NCBI RefSeq assembly: GCF_003671495.1
Contig: NZ_RCHN01000041.1
Location: 1-64,000, forward strand
From: Ketobacter sp.
Lineage (GTDB): Bacteria > Pseudomonadota > Gammaproteobacteria > Pseudomonadales > Ketobacteraceae
DNA: 64,000 bases
Direction of reading: 5' to 3'
Of the stretch, positions 9,741-18,509 are shown in pieces. How positions within the stretch are numbered: position 1 is the stretch's first letter; each line of letters opens with the position of its first letter. The notes below the pieces were generated by a model. That model saw nothing but the letters and a program-made list of their open reading frames with translations, had not been told where the DNA came from and ran no database searches. The position numbers were made by a program, and so were the translations under genes.

Positions 9741-11732
9741 GTGGAACACAGCAGCATCATCAACCAATTGATCATTGTTCTGGCCGCCTCAGTGGCTGCC
9801 GCCGCCCTGTTCCACCGACTCAAGGTTCCCACCATTATCTGCTACCTGCTGGTGGGCGTGATCCTAGGCCCCAAGGAGCTGGACCTGGTAAATGATGTCA
9901 GCCAGTTCCAGTTGATCGCCGAATTCGGGGTCGCCTTCCTGCTTTTCACCCTCGGGCTGGAGTTCTCCCTGCCCCACCTGATCGCATTGCGGCGGGTGGT
10001 ATTCGGCATGGGAACACTGCAGGTGCTGATCTGCATCAGTGTCTTTGGCGGACTGATCTATCTGTCCCGGATGGTGTACGACATCACCGTTACCGGCACC
10101 CTGATTGCGGCGGCGGCCATTGCCCTTTCCTCCACAGCCATTGTCAGCAAAGAGCTATCCGCCCGCAACGAGATCGCCACAGCCCACGGCCACATCGCCA
10201 TCGGCATCCTGCTGTTCCAGGACATCGCCGCGATCATTATCCTGGTGTTGATTTCGGTAGGGGGGGATGCCGGTGGTGAGCAGATGCTGTCGTCGCTGGC
10301 CATCGCCGGTGCCAAGGCTGTCGGCTTCTTTTTCGCGGTGGTGGCCATCGGTAAATGGTTGCTGCCACCCCTGTTCATGGAGATCAGCAAAACCCGTTCG
10401 GAAGAGCTGTTCGTGTTGACCGTGTTGGTGGTGGCGCTGCTGGCTGCCGCGGCGGCCCACGCCCTGGGCCTGGCCATGGCACTGGGTGCCTTTATGGCCG
10501 GGATGATGCTGGGGGAAAGCCACTTTCGCCATCAGATTGAAGCGGAAATCCGGCCTTTCCGCGACGTGTTGCTGGGGATCTTTTTTGTCAGCATCGGCTT
10601 GATCATCGATGTGGATCTGATCACCACCTATTGGCCCAGGATACTGCTGTTCAGCATCTGCCTGATCATCTTCAAGACCGCACTGATCGCCCTGCTCTGT
10701 CGCCTGTTCGATTATTCCGGGACCGTTTCCATCCGCACCGGCCTGGTCTTGAGCCAGGGTGGGGAGTTTGGTTTTGCCCTGCTGGCACTGGCGGTAAAAG
10801 GTTCACTGGTACCCCACGATGTAGCCTCGTTCTTCCTCTCCATCATTGTCATCAGCATGGCGGCAACCCCCTTCCTGGTCTCCAACAGCGAAAAAATCGC
10901 AGCCCGGCTGCTGGTGCGCAAGCAGCAGAAAGCGGAGCCCGCCGAGGACAATCTGGAAGACGCCCACCTGGAAGGGCTGGATCACCACGTTATCCTCTGT
11001 GGCTATGGTCGCGTAGGCCAGACCATCGCCCGTTTCCTGCTGCAGGAAAACATTCCCTACGTAGCGGTGGATGATGACCCGGTGCGGGTGCAACGGGCCC
11101 GCGCCGCCGGCGAGCACGTGCATTATGGCAGCGCCCGCAAACTGAAAGTGTTGCAACAACTGGGATTGATGCAGGCCAACCTGGTGGTGATCAGTTTTGA
11201 TGATCACGCCACCGCCCGGCATATGATTCACGAGATTCGTCAGGTGCGGGATACCGTGCCCATCCTGGTCCGTACCCGGGACGACGCCCACCTGCTGGAA
11301 CTGCAGGAAGCCGGTGCCACCGAAGTCATCCCCGAAACCCTGGAGGCCAGCCTGATGCTGGTGAGCCATGTGATGGTGGCCCTTGGGCGCTCCGGTCGAG
11401 AGGTGTTCCGCTCCATTGACCAGGTGCGCAAGGAACGCTACAAGATGCTGCACGGGTTCATCGTCGGCCAGCACGGCGCCTATGGCATGTCCAGTTACCA
11501 AGGGCATCTGCAGCCGATCTATATTCCCGGCACCTGCTACGCCGCCAACAAGACCGTGGGCGAACTGAATGTGGAAGCCAAAGGCGCCAGCATCCACACC
11601 ATCCGCCGTGGCAATGATACGGTGATGAACCCAGGTGACGACACCGTCCTGCTGCCCGAAGACGTGGTGGTGGTGACCGGGGAACACGCCGCCATCGAAG
11701 CCGCAGAAGCCTATCTGCTCAGTGGCAACTGA
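9741..11732 (+). CDS. CPA2-family monovalent cation:proton antiporter with TrkA-N domain (KefB/YbaL type)
   Basis: Inner-membrane K+(or Na+)/H+ antiporter with nucleotide gating. The first roughly 390 residues form a Na/H-exchanger domain of about 12 helices. Next is a Rossmann RCK/TrkA-N domain with HVILCGYGRVGQTIARFLL at about residues 414-432, then a C-terminal TrkA-C-like domain (about residues 575-660). The start is GTG with AAAGGA eight bases upstream. Length of 663 fits KefB/KefC/YbaL proteins. I do not see the exact KefC glutathione site, so the specific subfamily is left open. Confidence 0.9.
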   Translation: MEHSSIINQLIIVLAASVAAAALFHRLKVPTIICYLLVGVILGPKELDLVNDVSQFQLIAEFGVAFLLFTLGLEFSLPHLIALRRVVFGMGTLQVLICISVFGGLIYLSRMVYDITVTGTLIAAAAIALSSTAIVSKELSARNEIATAHGHIAIGILLFQDIAAIIILVLISVGGDAGGEQMLSSLAIAGAKAVGFFFAVVAIGKWLLPPLFMEISKTRSEELFVLTVLVVALLAAAAAHALGLAMALGAFMAGMMLGESHFRHQIEAEIRPFRDVLLGIFFVSIGLIIDVDLITTYWPRILLFSICLIIFKTALIALLCRLFDYSGTVSIRTGLVLSQGGEFGFALLALAVKGSLVPHDVASFFLSIIVISMAATPFLVSNSEKIAARLLVRKQQKAEPAEDNLEDAHLEGLDHHVILCGYGRVGQTIARFLLQENIPYVAVDDDPVRVQRARAAGEHVHYGSARKLKVLQQLGLMQANLVVISFDDHATARHMIHEIRQVRDTVPILVRTRDDAHLLELQEAGATEVIPETLEASLMLVSHVMVALGRSGREVFRSIDQVRKERYKMLHGFIVGQHGAYGMSSYQGHLQPIYIPGTCYAANKTVGELNVEAKGASIHTIRRGNDTVMNPGDDTVLLPEDVVVVTGEHAAIEAAEAYLLSGN

Positions 11733-11794
11733 TGGCCGTATAAAACCACACCCCATAAAAACCTGACTCCTTAGACAAAAATATTTTTTGCTTT

Positions 11795-11835
11795 CAGGTT
11801 AAATACTTAGGATATTGAACTAACCTGATGGTTAG
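11795..11835. repeat. Overlapping short inverted repeats, possible operator
   Basis: In the 188-bp gap before the 11921 gene, CAGGTTA (11795-11801) is inverted as TAACCTG (11821-11827), and CTAACC-TGAT-GGTTAG (11820-11835) is a second dyad sharing one arm. There is no T tract, so a terminator is unlikely. A regulator binding site upstream of the next gene is the simplest reading. Confidence 0.35.
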
Positions 11836-11920
11836 GGAATGTGGATTAAGCGGATGAATTTATCTGCCGGTCCAGTGCCCCTTGTAGTCAGCAGTTATCT
11901 GAAAGTACCGGGTATAGTAA

Positions 11921-12415
11921 ATGGGAATAAACCCTCTGGATTTCCGCCAGTACGTCGTTCGGCCCACCCTGAAAAAACTGGGTAAATGGTCTCCCTCCCT
12001 CGAAAATCTTCTCCTCGGCTCCGCTGCACAAGCCTCCCAATTGGGCGTGGAATTGCATTGTGAAAACGGAGTAGGTGTTTATAAAATCAGGAAGGAACTG
12101 CACCATCGCGTCTGGGACGAGTTTCTGGCTTTTGACGCGGACCTGGCCAGTAAAGTGAGGGGCTTTGCCTCGCAACGGGAGTTCCTGGCCAATCCGGATA
12201 TGGAACTGGCCATCAACCTGGCGTATTCCACGGCCATCGCCTGGGGCGTCTATGCGCTCAACAAAGCTGTGATCCCGGAAGACGAAACCAACACAGAAGC
12301 CCTGGCCTGGTGCTGGTATCATCACTTCCGCACCGACGAACACCTGAAGCCGGAGCATTTCATCAACGGCTATAAAAAATTGCACCCGGCGAAAAACGCC
12401 GTTGTCGCCGCCTGA
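11921..12415 (+). CDS. Phage-lysozyme-like conserved hypothetical protein, probably catalytically altered
   Basis: A 164-residue soluble protein without signal peptide. The block LLLGSAAQASQLG (residues 30-42), then GVGVYKIRKELHHRVWDEF and a run ending NLAYSTAIAWGVY, resembles a family common in tailed-phage genomes. From memory, that family reads LLLGTAAQESxLG followed by GLYQxxPxTHxDIW, a lysozyme-like helical pattern. Here the expected Glu is Ala (residue 38), so hydrolysis is doubtful. No integrase or other phage gene is nearby, so this looks like a single domesticated gene. Ribosome site is weak. Function unknown. Confidence 0.6.
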   Translation: MGINPLDFRQYVVRPTLKKLGKWSPSLENLLLGSAAQASQLGVELHCENGVGVYKIRKELHHRVWDEFLAFDADLASKVRGFASQREFLANPDMELAINLAYSTAIAWGVYALNKAVIPEDETNTEALAWCWYHHFRTDEHLKPEHFINGYKKLHPAKNAVVAA

Positions 12416-12417
12416 TT

Positions 12418-13203
12418 CTAGTTAAGGGCGGCTCCAGGCTCCGGCAATCCCAGCGCCTGCCAGATGTTCTCCATGGCCTCCACCGCCCGCTGCGGCAGTT
12501 TGTAATGCACAAACGGTGATACTTCCGTGATACCGGGATTGATTTCAATGACTTTCGCGTTCCAGCGCCGGGCTTCGAACACCGGTTGGGATATGTAGGG
12601 AAATACGCTGGTGGTGCCGATACTGAATACCAGATCAAAACCGCGCACCATTTCCCGGTGCAACTGGGCCACCGCGTCCTGCGGCAGCATTTCACCAAAC
12701 AGCACGACATTCGGTCGCATTACCCCATGACATCGTGGGCAATAGGGAACGGATTCTATGTGGCTGTAATCCCCAGCCTGCTCCTGAAAATGGCATTTCA
12801 TGCAATGCAGCGTGCCCACTTTGCCGTGAATCTCGATCAGTTGCCGACTGCCGGCGGCGCTGTGAAAGCCATCAATATTTTGGGTTAACACCCAGCTTTG
12901 GGGTTTCAGTTGCTCAATGCGGGCAATAAGTTGATGGGCCAGGTTGTACCCCGCCCCGCGACAGGCCCGCTCCACCTGCAGCAGATACTTCCAGGTCAAC
13001 TCCGGACGTTGGCGCAGCATCTCCCCGGACAATGCCACCTCGATGGGCACACCTTCATCGGTATGGGCGTCATCATACAGCCCGCCAATACCGCGATAGG
13101 TGGGTAAGCCGGAATCCGCAGAGATCCCCGCTCCAGTGATAAACAGAATTCGGTTGGCCTGATGAATCAGGTCCGCGATTTCTGCATAGGCCGGTTGCTT
13201 CAT
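12418..13203 (-). CDS. Sir2-family NAD-dependent protein deacylase (CobB-like)
   Basis: NAD+-dependent lysine deacylase, cytoplasmic. The Rossmann signature GAGISADSGLPTYRG lies at about residues 23-37, the NAD/acyl-lysine motif QNIDGFH at about 110-116, and a zinc site is formed by CMKC and CPRC (about residues 134-160). NVVLFGEMLP follows, as in class III sirtuins. The Tyr/Arg pair used by desuccinylases is not clear here, so acyl preference is uncertain. Length of 261 is normal. It converges with the 11921 gene, leaving only 2 bp between stops. Confidence 0.92.
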   Translation of the reverse strand: MKQPAYAEIADLIHQANRILFITGAGISADSGLPTYRGIGGLYDDAHTDEGVPIEVALSGEMLRQRPELTWKYLLQVERACRGAGYNLAHQLIARIEQLKPQSWVLTQNIDGFHSAAGSRQLIEIHGKVGTLHCMKCHFQEQAGDYSHIESVPYCPRCHGVMRPNVVLFGEMLPQDAVAQLHREMVRGFDLVFSIGTTSVFPYISQPVFEARRWNAKVIEINPGITEVSPFVHYKLPQRAVEAMENIWQALGLPEPGAALN

Positions 13204-13214
13204 ATCACCTCACT

Positions 13215-14435
13215 TCACACTGACCCGCCGATGTTATGGCGGGTGTCCTCCTGGCGGCAACAGAGTGCATTTTTCTCCAGCGGAACCAAGTGACGGAACA
13301 TGCGATCCAGCAACCCTCTGGGATCACGATCGGAATCCGGTTCCAGCAACACCCGTCCCCAGGACAGGTACAAAGCATCCTGCACCACCGCAGCCCGCTC
13401 CAGAACCGTAAGATGGGACAGGCTTTCCCGCAGCCGCTCCAATTGGGAATTCACCAGCGCTTCATCGCCGGTCAACAAGACCACGAAACGGCCGCCACTG
13501 ATGCGGCTGGCGTTATCCTCCTTGCCCACCAGTACAGCGCGGATTTTACGGGCGATTTCCCGCAGCAGATCGTCACCGGTCTCTGCCCCGCGCTGCTCAT
13601 TCAGATACGCAAAATGCTCAATGTGCACCGCCACCAGCACCAGCCATTTTCCGGTCTGAGAGCACAGGCTCCAATGGGTCAGCAGTTTGTCTTCGAACGC
13701 CACCCGATTCAGCAGGCGGGTCACACGATCCAGGCTGGCATCGGCATTAACCCGGTCATTCAGGACTCGCAGTTGGTTTTTCTCATGTTCGATCAACTGG
13801 GATTTCAAAAAGCTTTCCCGGGACATTCGTTCGGTTTTGATGGACACCATCACCGACACCACCGTACTGCTGAACATAAAGAACAGGATATGGGATGAAA
13901 TCTCCAGACTCATGGTGTCCAGATACACGGCCGCCCCCACCATCAGCAGCAACACCAGACCCAGGGTATTGGTGAAATTCAACGGCAGGCGAATGAAGGT
14001 GAACACCACCACCTCCACCAGGAAGACATTGCAGTAATACATGAGCTTGATGGGTTGGCTCACCTCCTGGGCGATCAACAACAAGGTGCCGGACACCAGC
14101 AGAGTATTGACCGCCACCACCCAATACTTCCAGGTCAGGCGTTTGGAGCGGCGGGCATACAGGTAGGTACCCATCAGGGTGGCAATGACCAGGCCACGAA
14201 TGGTGAGAGTCAACGGACTCAAGTGCAGGCCAGTGCTCCATTCCACCACGTAACTGAAAGAAAGCAGCAAGGCGGCCAGCAAAGAAGAAATCCGAATCGC
14301 ATCGCAGTACCAGTCTTTCTGGCCTTCCTGGTAACGCTGCTCCAGCTCACTCATGAATCCCATTTCAAGGAATGATCCGGTTCGCAGGCAGGTCAACTCT
14401 TCGGTCGCATCGGTGTATCGTTTATTGTTATCCAC
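13215..14435 (-). CDS. Membrane GGDEF-domain protein with degenerate active site
   Basis: Six or so hydrophobic helices (about residues 45-195) are followed by a GGDEF domain (about residues 232-395). The signature is SGGRF (about residues 312-316) instead of GGDEF/GGEEF, and no RxxD inhibitory site precedes it, so cyclic-di-GMP synthesis is unlikely. It may act as a GTP or c-di-GMP sensor or a partner of its neighbour. The GTG start has AGGGA too close. Starts at Met25 or Met28 are equally plausible. It lies just downstream of a canonical diguanylate cyclase of similar layout, suggesting an old tandem duplication. Confidence 0.82.
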   Translation of the reverse strand: MDNNKRYTDATEELTCLRTGSFLEMGFMSELEQRYQEGQKDWYCDAIRISSLLAALLLSFSYVVEWSTGLHLSPLTLTIRGLVIATLMGTYLYARRSKRLTWKYWVVAVNTLLVSGTLLLIAQEVSQPIKLMYYCNVFLVEVVVFTFIRLPLNFTNTLGLVLLLMVGAAVYLDTMSLEISSHILFFMFSSTVVSVMVSIKTERMSRESFLKSQLIEHEKNQLRVLNDRVNADASLDRVTRLLNRVAFEDKLLTHWSLCSQTGKWLVLVAVHIEHFAYLNEQRGAETGDDLLREIARKIRAVLVGKEDNASRISGGRFVVLLTGDEALVNSQLERLRESLSHLTVLERAAVVQDALYLSWGRVLLEPDSDRDPRGLLDRMFRHLVPLEKNALCCRQEDTRHNIGGSV

Positions 14436-14565
14436 ATCCCTAACCGCACTGTAAACAATCCATTAAAAAATGAGTCTACCGTGTTGGCTAATGCCTTTCC
14501 AGCGATGCTTGACGGGTGCCGGGCCCCCTGCGTCGCCCAAGGCAATTAGGTGAAGTAACCAGCGA

Positions 14566-15837
14566 TCAGCGGTTGGACGACATTTCCGGGCGATACACCT
14601 GGATGCGATTGCGGCCACTTTTCTTGGCGAAGTACAGGGCTTCGTCGGCAAACCCCACCAGATCACCGGCGGCCAGCCGCTCATCAGGCACCAGGGCCGC
14701 CACGCCAACACTGATGGTGACATGATCGTTTACCGGTGACATGGGATGTGGCAACCGCAGGTCCCGCACGCCCTGACAGATAACGCGGGCAATATTGGCG
14801 GCCTCCTCCACATCCAGAGCCGGCAGAATCACTGCGAATTCCTCCCCACCATAACGGGCCACCAGATCACCCGGTCGTCGCACCATCTGCTTCATGCATT
14901 GTGCCACCTGCTTGATGCAAAGATCACCCTGTTGGTGGCCGAAACTGTCGTTATAGGATTTGAAGTAATCGATGTCGCACATCAGCATGGCCAGATTGTA
15001 GCCCCGGCGCCGCGCCCGACGCCACTCCTCATCCAGCACCTGATCGAAGGATCGCCGGTTGCCGATGCCGGTCAGAGGATCCACTTCCGCCAGATCCTTG
15101 AGTCGTGAGTTGAGTTTTTTCAGCTGCTGGTTCTTGCGATGGATTAACAGCTTCTGCAAAAACTCCCGGCGACTGGAGCGATCAGCCGAGTACTGGGCCA
15201 ACAGGCACAGGCCAACGGCGCCGGAACTGAGGAAGAGGTAATACAGCAGGAACGTATTGCGGGTACCATCAGGAAACAGAATCAACAGATAGCTGACCAC
15301 AAACAACGCAGCGCTGCTCAGCGCCGGCCAGAAGCGCATACGACCGATGGTGATGCCAGCCATGATGATGGCCAGCTCGCTCAGCAGATAGAGCCCTTTG
15401 TGTTCCTCGGGCACCACCCGCACCATGGTCAAGGTGGTGACCGACAACCAGAACAGGCCCAGCACCACCAGCTTGTCCTGATACAAATCGAGCTTGCGGG
15501 TATGCACCAGAAACCAGACCGCAATCAGACCGGGCATTCCCATGGCATATCGGATCTTGTAGATGGGCTCCACCAGCGGGCCCAGCATCATCCAATCGAA
15601 AATACCGTACAGGAAATAAAGCCCGATCAGGATGTTCACCAGCTGGCGGATATAACGCCGATCCCGCAAGCCACAGTAACGGCGGTAGCGGGCCTCCAGC
15701 GCACCATCGAAGCGCAGGCGCAGGCGATTAACATAGAACTGCCCTTCCAGCTCGGAACGAACCAGATCCGCTGTTTTATCCTGCTGATTATCGTGGTTAC
15801 CGCTGGCAACGTTGGGAACTGATTTCTCCACGCTCAT
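14566..15837 (-). CDS. Membrane-bound diguanylate cyclase (GGEEF)
   Basis: Makes cyclic-di-GMP from two GTP. About six transmembrane helices (about residues 60-215) lead into a GGDEF domain starting at DPLTGIGNRRSFD (about residue 257). The active-site loop is YGGEEF at about residues 329-334, preceded by RPGD, the inhibitory RxxD site, at the correct five-residue distance. Catalysis and product inhibition should therefore both be intact. The N-terminal membrane unit is unnamed to me. A 130-bp gap separates it from the degenerate paralogue downstream. Confidence 0.9.
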   Translation of the reverse strand: MSVEKSVPNVASGNHDNQQDKTADLVRSELEGQFYVNRLRLRFDGALEARYRRYCGLRDRRYIRQLVNILIGLYFLYGIFDWMMLGPLVEPIYKIRYAMGMPGLIAVWFLVHTRKLDLYQDKLVVLGLFWLSVTTLTMVRVVPEEHKGLYLLSELAIIMAGITIGRMRFWPALSSAALFVVSYLLILFPDGTRNTFLLYYLFLSSGAVGLCLLAQYSADRSSRREFLQKLLIHRKNQQLKKLNSRLKDLAEVDPLTGIGNRRSFDQVLDEEWRRARRRGYNLAMLMCDIDYFKSYNDSFGHQQGDLCIKQVAQCMKQMVRRPGDLVARYGGEEFAVILPALDVEEAANIARVICQGVRDLRLPHPMSPVNDHVTISVGVAALVPDERLAAGDLVGFADEALYFAKKSGRNRIQVYRPEMSSNR

Positions 15838-15933
15838 CCACTCTTACGCCTGTTCCGCACTATCACTACCTGAATTTTTGATTCTAACAGCAGAAGCCGG
15901 CTCCATGCCGGAAAGGATGTCCGATTCGAACAT

Positions 15934-15958
15934 AAAAATGCCCTCACAGGGAGGGCAT
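15934..15958 (-). terminator. Rho-independent terminator after cnoX
   Basis: Read on the minus strand, an 8-bp perfect stem (ATGCCCTC pairing with GAGGGCAT, 5-base loop) is followed by TTTTT. It lies 25 bp past the cnoX stop and insulates it from the diguanylate cyclase gene. Confidence 0.85.
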
Positions 15959-15983
15959 CACACGCCAATGGGGTTTTAACCTG

Positions 15984-16871
15984 TCAGTGCAGGCAGGCAA
16001 ACAGCCGCCGTCGATAACGAGCAACCGCAGGGTCCCCCTCCAGCAGTTCAATCAGTTTGAGAATGGCCAGACGGGCGCCATCGTCTTTGAATTCACGATC
16101 TTTTTGCACAATCTCCAGCAAAAGCTCCATGGCCGCGTCCGGTTCCCCAGCCAGGACACAGGTAGCCGCCAGGTAGTAGCGGGCTTCCAGGTCGTTACTG
16201 TCCTGGGCGACACGATACTGCAGGGATTCAGCACTTTCGAACCCGGCCAGTTCACGCAAAAAGAACAGTCGCGCCAGGCCAGGCATTTTCACCTTTTCAT
16301 CGGCGATGTTATCCAATACCGACTGGGCATCATCCAGACGCTCAATATCCATCAGCACGTCGGCCATCAGGGTCTGGTATTTGAGTTCCTTGGGTTGCTC
16401 TTTCATCGCCATCTGCAGGGCATCGATGGCCTGGTCGTGGGCTCCCATGGCACGGGCCTGTTCCACCTGAGCAACCAGATCCATGGCTTCGTCGGCTTCC
16501 GGCTCGGCCTCTACCGCATCACCCAGATAGGGCGCCAACAGGTTGCGGATTTCGGATTCCGGCTGTGCTCCGTTCAGTTCGCCAGCCAGTTGGCCCTGAA
16601 CAATCAGTTTGAGTGACGGGATGCTGCGTACGCCCAGTTGCTGGGCCAGCATTTGATTGGTATCGGTATCCACCTTGGCCAGTACGAACTGCCCGGCATA
16701 CTCATGGGCAATTTTTTCCAACACCGGCGCCAGCGCTTTACAGGGCTCGCACCACTCCGCCCAAAAATCCAGAAGCACCGGCATACGCGCGGACAACTGC
16801 ACGACATCATTTATATTCTGGGGGGTTACATCGACGATATACTTGGCTTCTGAATAGTTCGCTTCTGACAT
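15984..16871 (-). CDS. cnoX: Chaperedoxin CnoX (YbbN family), thioredoxin-TPR protein
   Basis: Holdase and redox partner that protects proteins such as GroEL substrates under oxidative stress. An N-terminal thioredoxin domain (about residues 15-118) carries WAEWCEPCKALAP, so both active-site cysteines are present, unlike the E. coli protein. The C-terminal half (about residues 135-290) is TPR-like helical repeat. Length of 295 is close to E. coli YbbN. A GGGATC ribosome site precedes ATG 16871. It ends in a clear terminator and appears monocistronic. Confidence 0.88.
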   Translation of the reverse strand: MSEANYSEAKYIVDVTPQNINDVVQLSARMPVLLDFWAEWCEPCKALAPVLEKIAHEYAGQFVLAKVDTDTNQMLAQQLGVRSIPSLKLIVQGQLAGELNGAQPESEIRNLLAPYLGDAVEAEPEADEAMDLVAQVEQARAMGAHDQAIDALQMAMKEQPKELKYQTLMADVLMDIERLDDAQSVLDNIADEKVKMPGLARLFFLRELAGFESAESLQYRVAQDSNDLEARYYLAATCVLAGEPDAAMELLLEIVQKDREFKDDGARLAILKLIELLEGDPAVARYRRRLFACLH

Positions 16872-16961
16872 GGGGATCCCAAATCACATCACTCTGTTAT
16901 GTCTCAATGGGATAGCAGAGTAACCGTACATTCAGGTGGAGTCAAAGCCTGTCTGCGGGGA

Positions 16962-17486
16962 TCACACCAGGGTGGTCGCGGAGGTGGCCGGGCTATCGGA
17001 GGATTGCTGGCATTGTTGCAACACGCCCCCCGCCAGCTCATGGCCACGGTCGGCCGCCAGGGCCAGCCAATGGGTGGCGGCCTTGCTGTCCTGATGGGTC
17101 AGGCTGCCGTCGAAATACGCCTTGCCCAGTTGATACTGAGCCTCGGTGTCGCCACCTTTGGCGGCCATGCGGATGTATTCCAGGCCGCTGCGTTTAACCG
17201 CTCTGCCCACACCACAGTTGTAGAGCAGGCTGCCCAGCTGGGACATGGCAGACAGATGGCCGTGATCGGCGGAATACTGCAACATCTTCAGGGAGAAACG
17301 GGAGGGGTATATGCGGCCACGCTGGCACTGCATATCGATAATTCTATTGGCCGCGCGATACGAAAAACGGGCGATCATACCGCAATCATTGTCAATGCTA
17401 TCTGCAATCATTTCCCCAACCACTGATCGTTTGAAAAACAGCAACCGTGAGAGCCGCTCACCGGGCCCGGATAACAATGGCCGCAT
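16962..17486 (-). CDS. Sel1/TPR-like repeat protein
   Basis: A 174-residue protein with two recognisable Sel1-type repeats in its second half: HLSAMSQLGSLLYNCGVG, then DTEAQYQLGKAYFDG ending in KAATHWLALAADRGH. Such repeats form helical scaffolds for protein contacts. There is no signal peptide. GGGAG lies at good spacing before ATG 17486. The C-terminus is Ser/Thr/Gln-rich. Partner and role unknown; it lies upstream of cnoX on the same strand but 90 bp apart. Confidence 0.75.
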   Translation of the reverse strand: MRPLLSGPGERLSRLLFFKRSVVGEMIADSIDNDCGMIARFSYRAANRIIDMQCQRGRIYPSRFSLKMLQYSADHGHLSAMSQLGSLLYNCGVGRAVKRSGLEYIRMAAKGGDTEAQYQLGKAYFDGSLTHQDSKAATHWLALAADRGHELAGGVLQQCQQSSDSPATSATTLV

Positions 17487-17560
17487 AGGCTACTCCCATT
17501 GCCCTGCTTTGCCAACACAGAATTTATATTTCGATACAAACGCTTTACGGCCTCGAAATT

Positions 17561-17595
17561 CTATCCACAAAATCTGTGGACAACTCTGTGGATGT
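17561..17595. promoter_or_regulatory. Cluster of three DnaA-box-like sites
   Basis: CTATCCACA (17561-17569), then TGTGGACAA (17575-17583) and TGTGGATGT (17587-17595). The latter two are the reverse-strand forms TTGTCCACA and ACATCCACA. The first two each differ from the DnaA consensus TTATCCACA by one base, and the third by two. Spacing is short and regular (5 and 3 bp). It sits upstream of the minus-strand Sel1 gene and beside AT-rich DNA, but dnaA/dnaN are not in the window. Confidence 0.45.
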
Positions 17596-17807
17596 TTTGG
17601 TGACAAGACCCCAGGCTTGGCACCAGCTCTGAACCCCACTCAAATTGATCAAATTATGATCATATATTTTTCCCTTTATTTTCAATAACTTAACAAATTC
17701 GCATTTCAATATCAGAAACTTACATGCAGTTTCTAATGAAAATATCAGGATTCACCCAGGCTGTTAACAATGTGTCGATCTGATGTCAATATTCACAGGC
17801 GACAAGC

Positions 17808-17829
17808 ATAAAAAAACCGCCCCTTGGCC
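17808..17829 (-). terminator. Probable terminator after phasin-like gene
   Basis: On the minus strand an imperfect GC-rich dyad (GCCGGCC...GGGGCGGT) runs directly into TTTTTTT, nine bases past the stop of the phasin-like gene. The stem is not perfect, but the position and T tract fit an intrinsic terminator. Confidence 0.5.
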
Positions 17830-17837
17830 GGCTACTC

Positions 17838-18281
17838 TCACTTTTTAACCGCCTTGGCAGCGGCTTTTTCAATCTGTTCCAACTGCGCTTCCAGCTCGCT
17901 GATGCGTTGCGTCAACAGATCCACGTCCGCCCGCGTAGGAATATTCAGCCGGTGCAGCGCCTTGGAAACCCGGATATCAAATGCCTTCTCGACCTTCTCC
18001 CAAGAGCCGGTGGCGCGGGCCCGTACGGTTTCCACTTTTTCTTTTGCCACCGTCAACGGTTTGTCCACGATGGCCCGGGTACGGGCTTCCAGTTTTTCGC
18101 CGTCCTGCACCAGGGCATCAAACAGTTTGCTGCCCTCTTCTTCCGCCTTGGAATAGGCACCCAACCCGGCCAGCCAGATCTGATTGGCCGATTCTTTTAC
18201 CCGGTCCGCCATCTGTTCTGCCAGCTGGCCCACCTGGTTGTCTGTGCCTGAAGATTTCTTGTCACCCATCTTGTCGCCCAT
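17838..18281 (-). CDS. Phasin family protein (PhaI/PhaF-type, polyhydroxyalkanoate granule-associated)
   Basis: A 147-residue helical protein starting at ATG 18281 (MGDKMGDKK), with AAGTGAG upstream. The further-upstream Met has no ribosome site. The block VKESANQIWLAGLGAYSKAE (about residues 29-48) and following amphipathic helices match PhaI/PhaF-type phasins, which coat PHA granules. A predicted coiled coil near the C-terminus (TQRISELEAQLEQIEKAAAK) ends in a short KAVKK, without the long histone-like tail of PhaF. PHA synthase genes are not in the window. Confidence 0.82.
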   Translation of the reverse strand: MGDKMGDKKSSGTDNQVGQLAEQMADRVKESANQIWLAGLGAYSKAEEEGSKLFDALVQDGEKLEARTRAIVDKPLTVAKEKVETVRARATGSWEKVEKAFDIRVSKALHRLNIPTRADVDLLTQRISELEAQLEQIEKAAAKAVKK

Positions 18282-18509
18282 GATGTTCTCACTTGCCTGA
18301 TACCGGGTGGATATAAAACCCGGTGGGTATTGCCATTTGCCATGCCCATGCTGCACAGCGCTAACCGTGCAACCCTAACAGGGCCCATTAGAATATTCAT
18401 ACTAGGAATGATGCCGCCAGGCAAGCCTACTCTTTAATGGGCTTAAAAAGCATGTACAATGCGTCCTTCGCTACGCACCACTCACCGCATACAGACCTGA
18501 TTTAGCCCC

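Larger units (their letters stand above)
17487..17837. other. AT-rich intergenic region with DnaA-like boxes
   Basis: About 350 bp without a convincing gene. It is clearly more AT-rich than its surroundings, especially 17640-17790, and holds a cluster of three DnaA-box-like 9-mers (17561-17595) and the terminator of the phasin gene at its right end. The plus-strand open frame crossing it (17311-17688) mainly overlaps the Sel1 gene in antisense and has no ribosome site. Confidence 0.6.

Noticed and set aside
17311..17688. Open frame covering the DnaA-like box region
   Set aside because: Half overlaps the Sel1 gene in antisense, no ribosome site, unusual composition; treated as non-coding.
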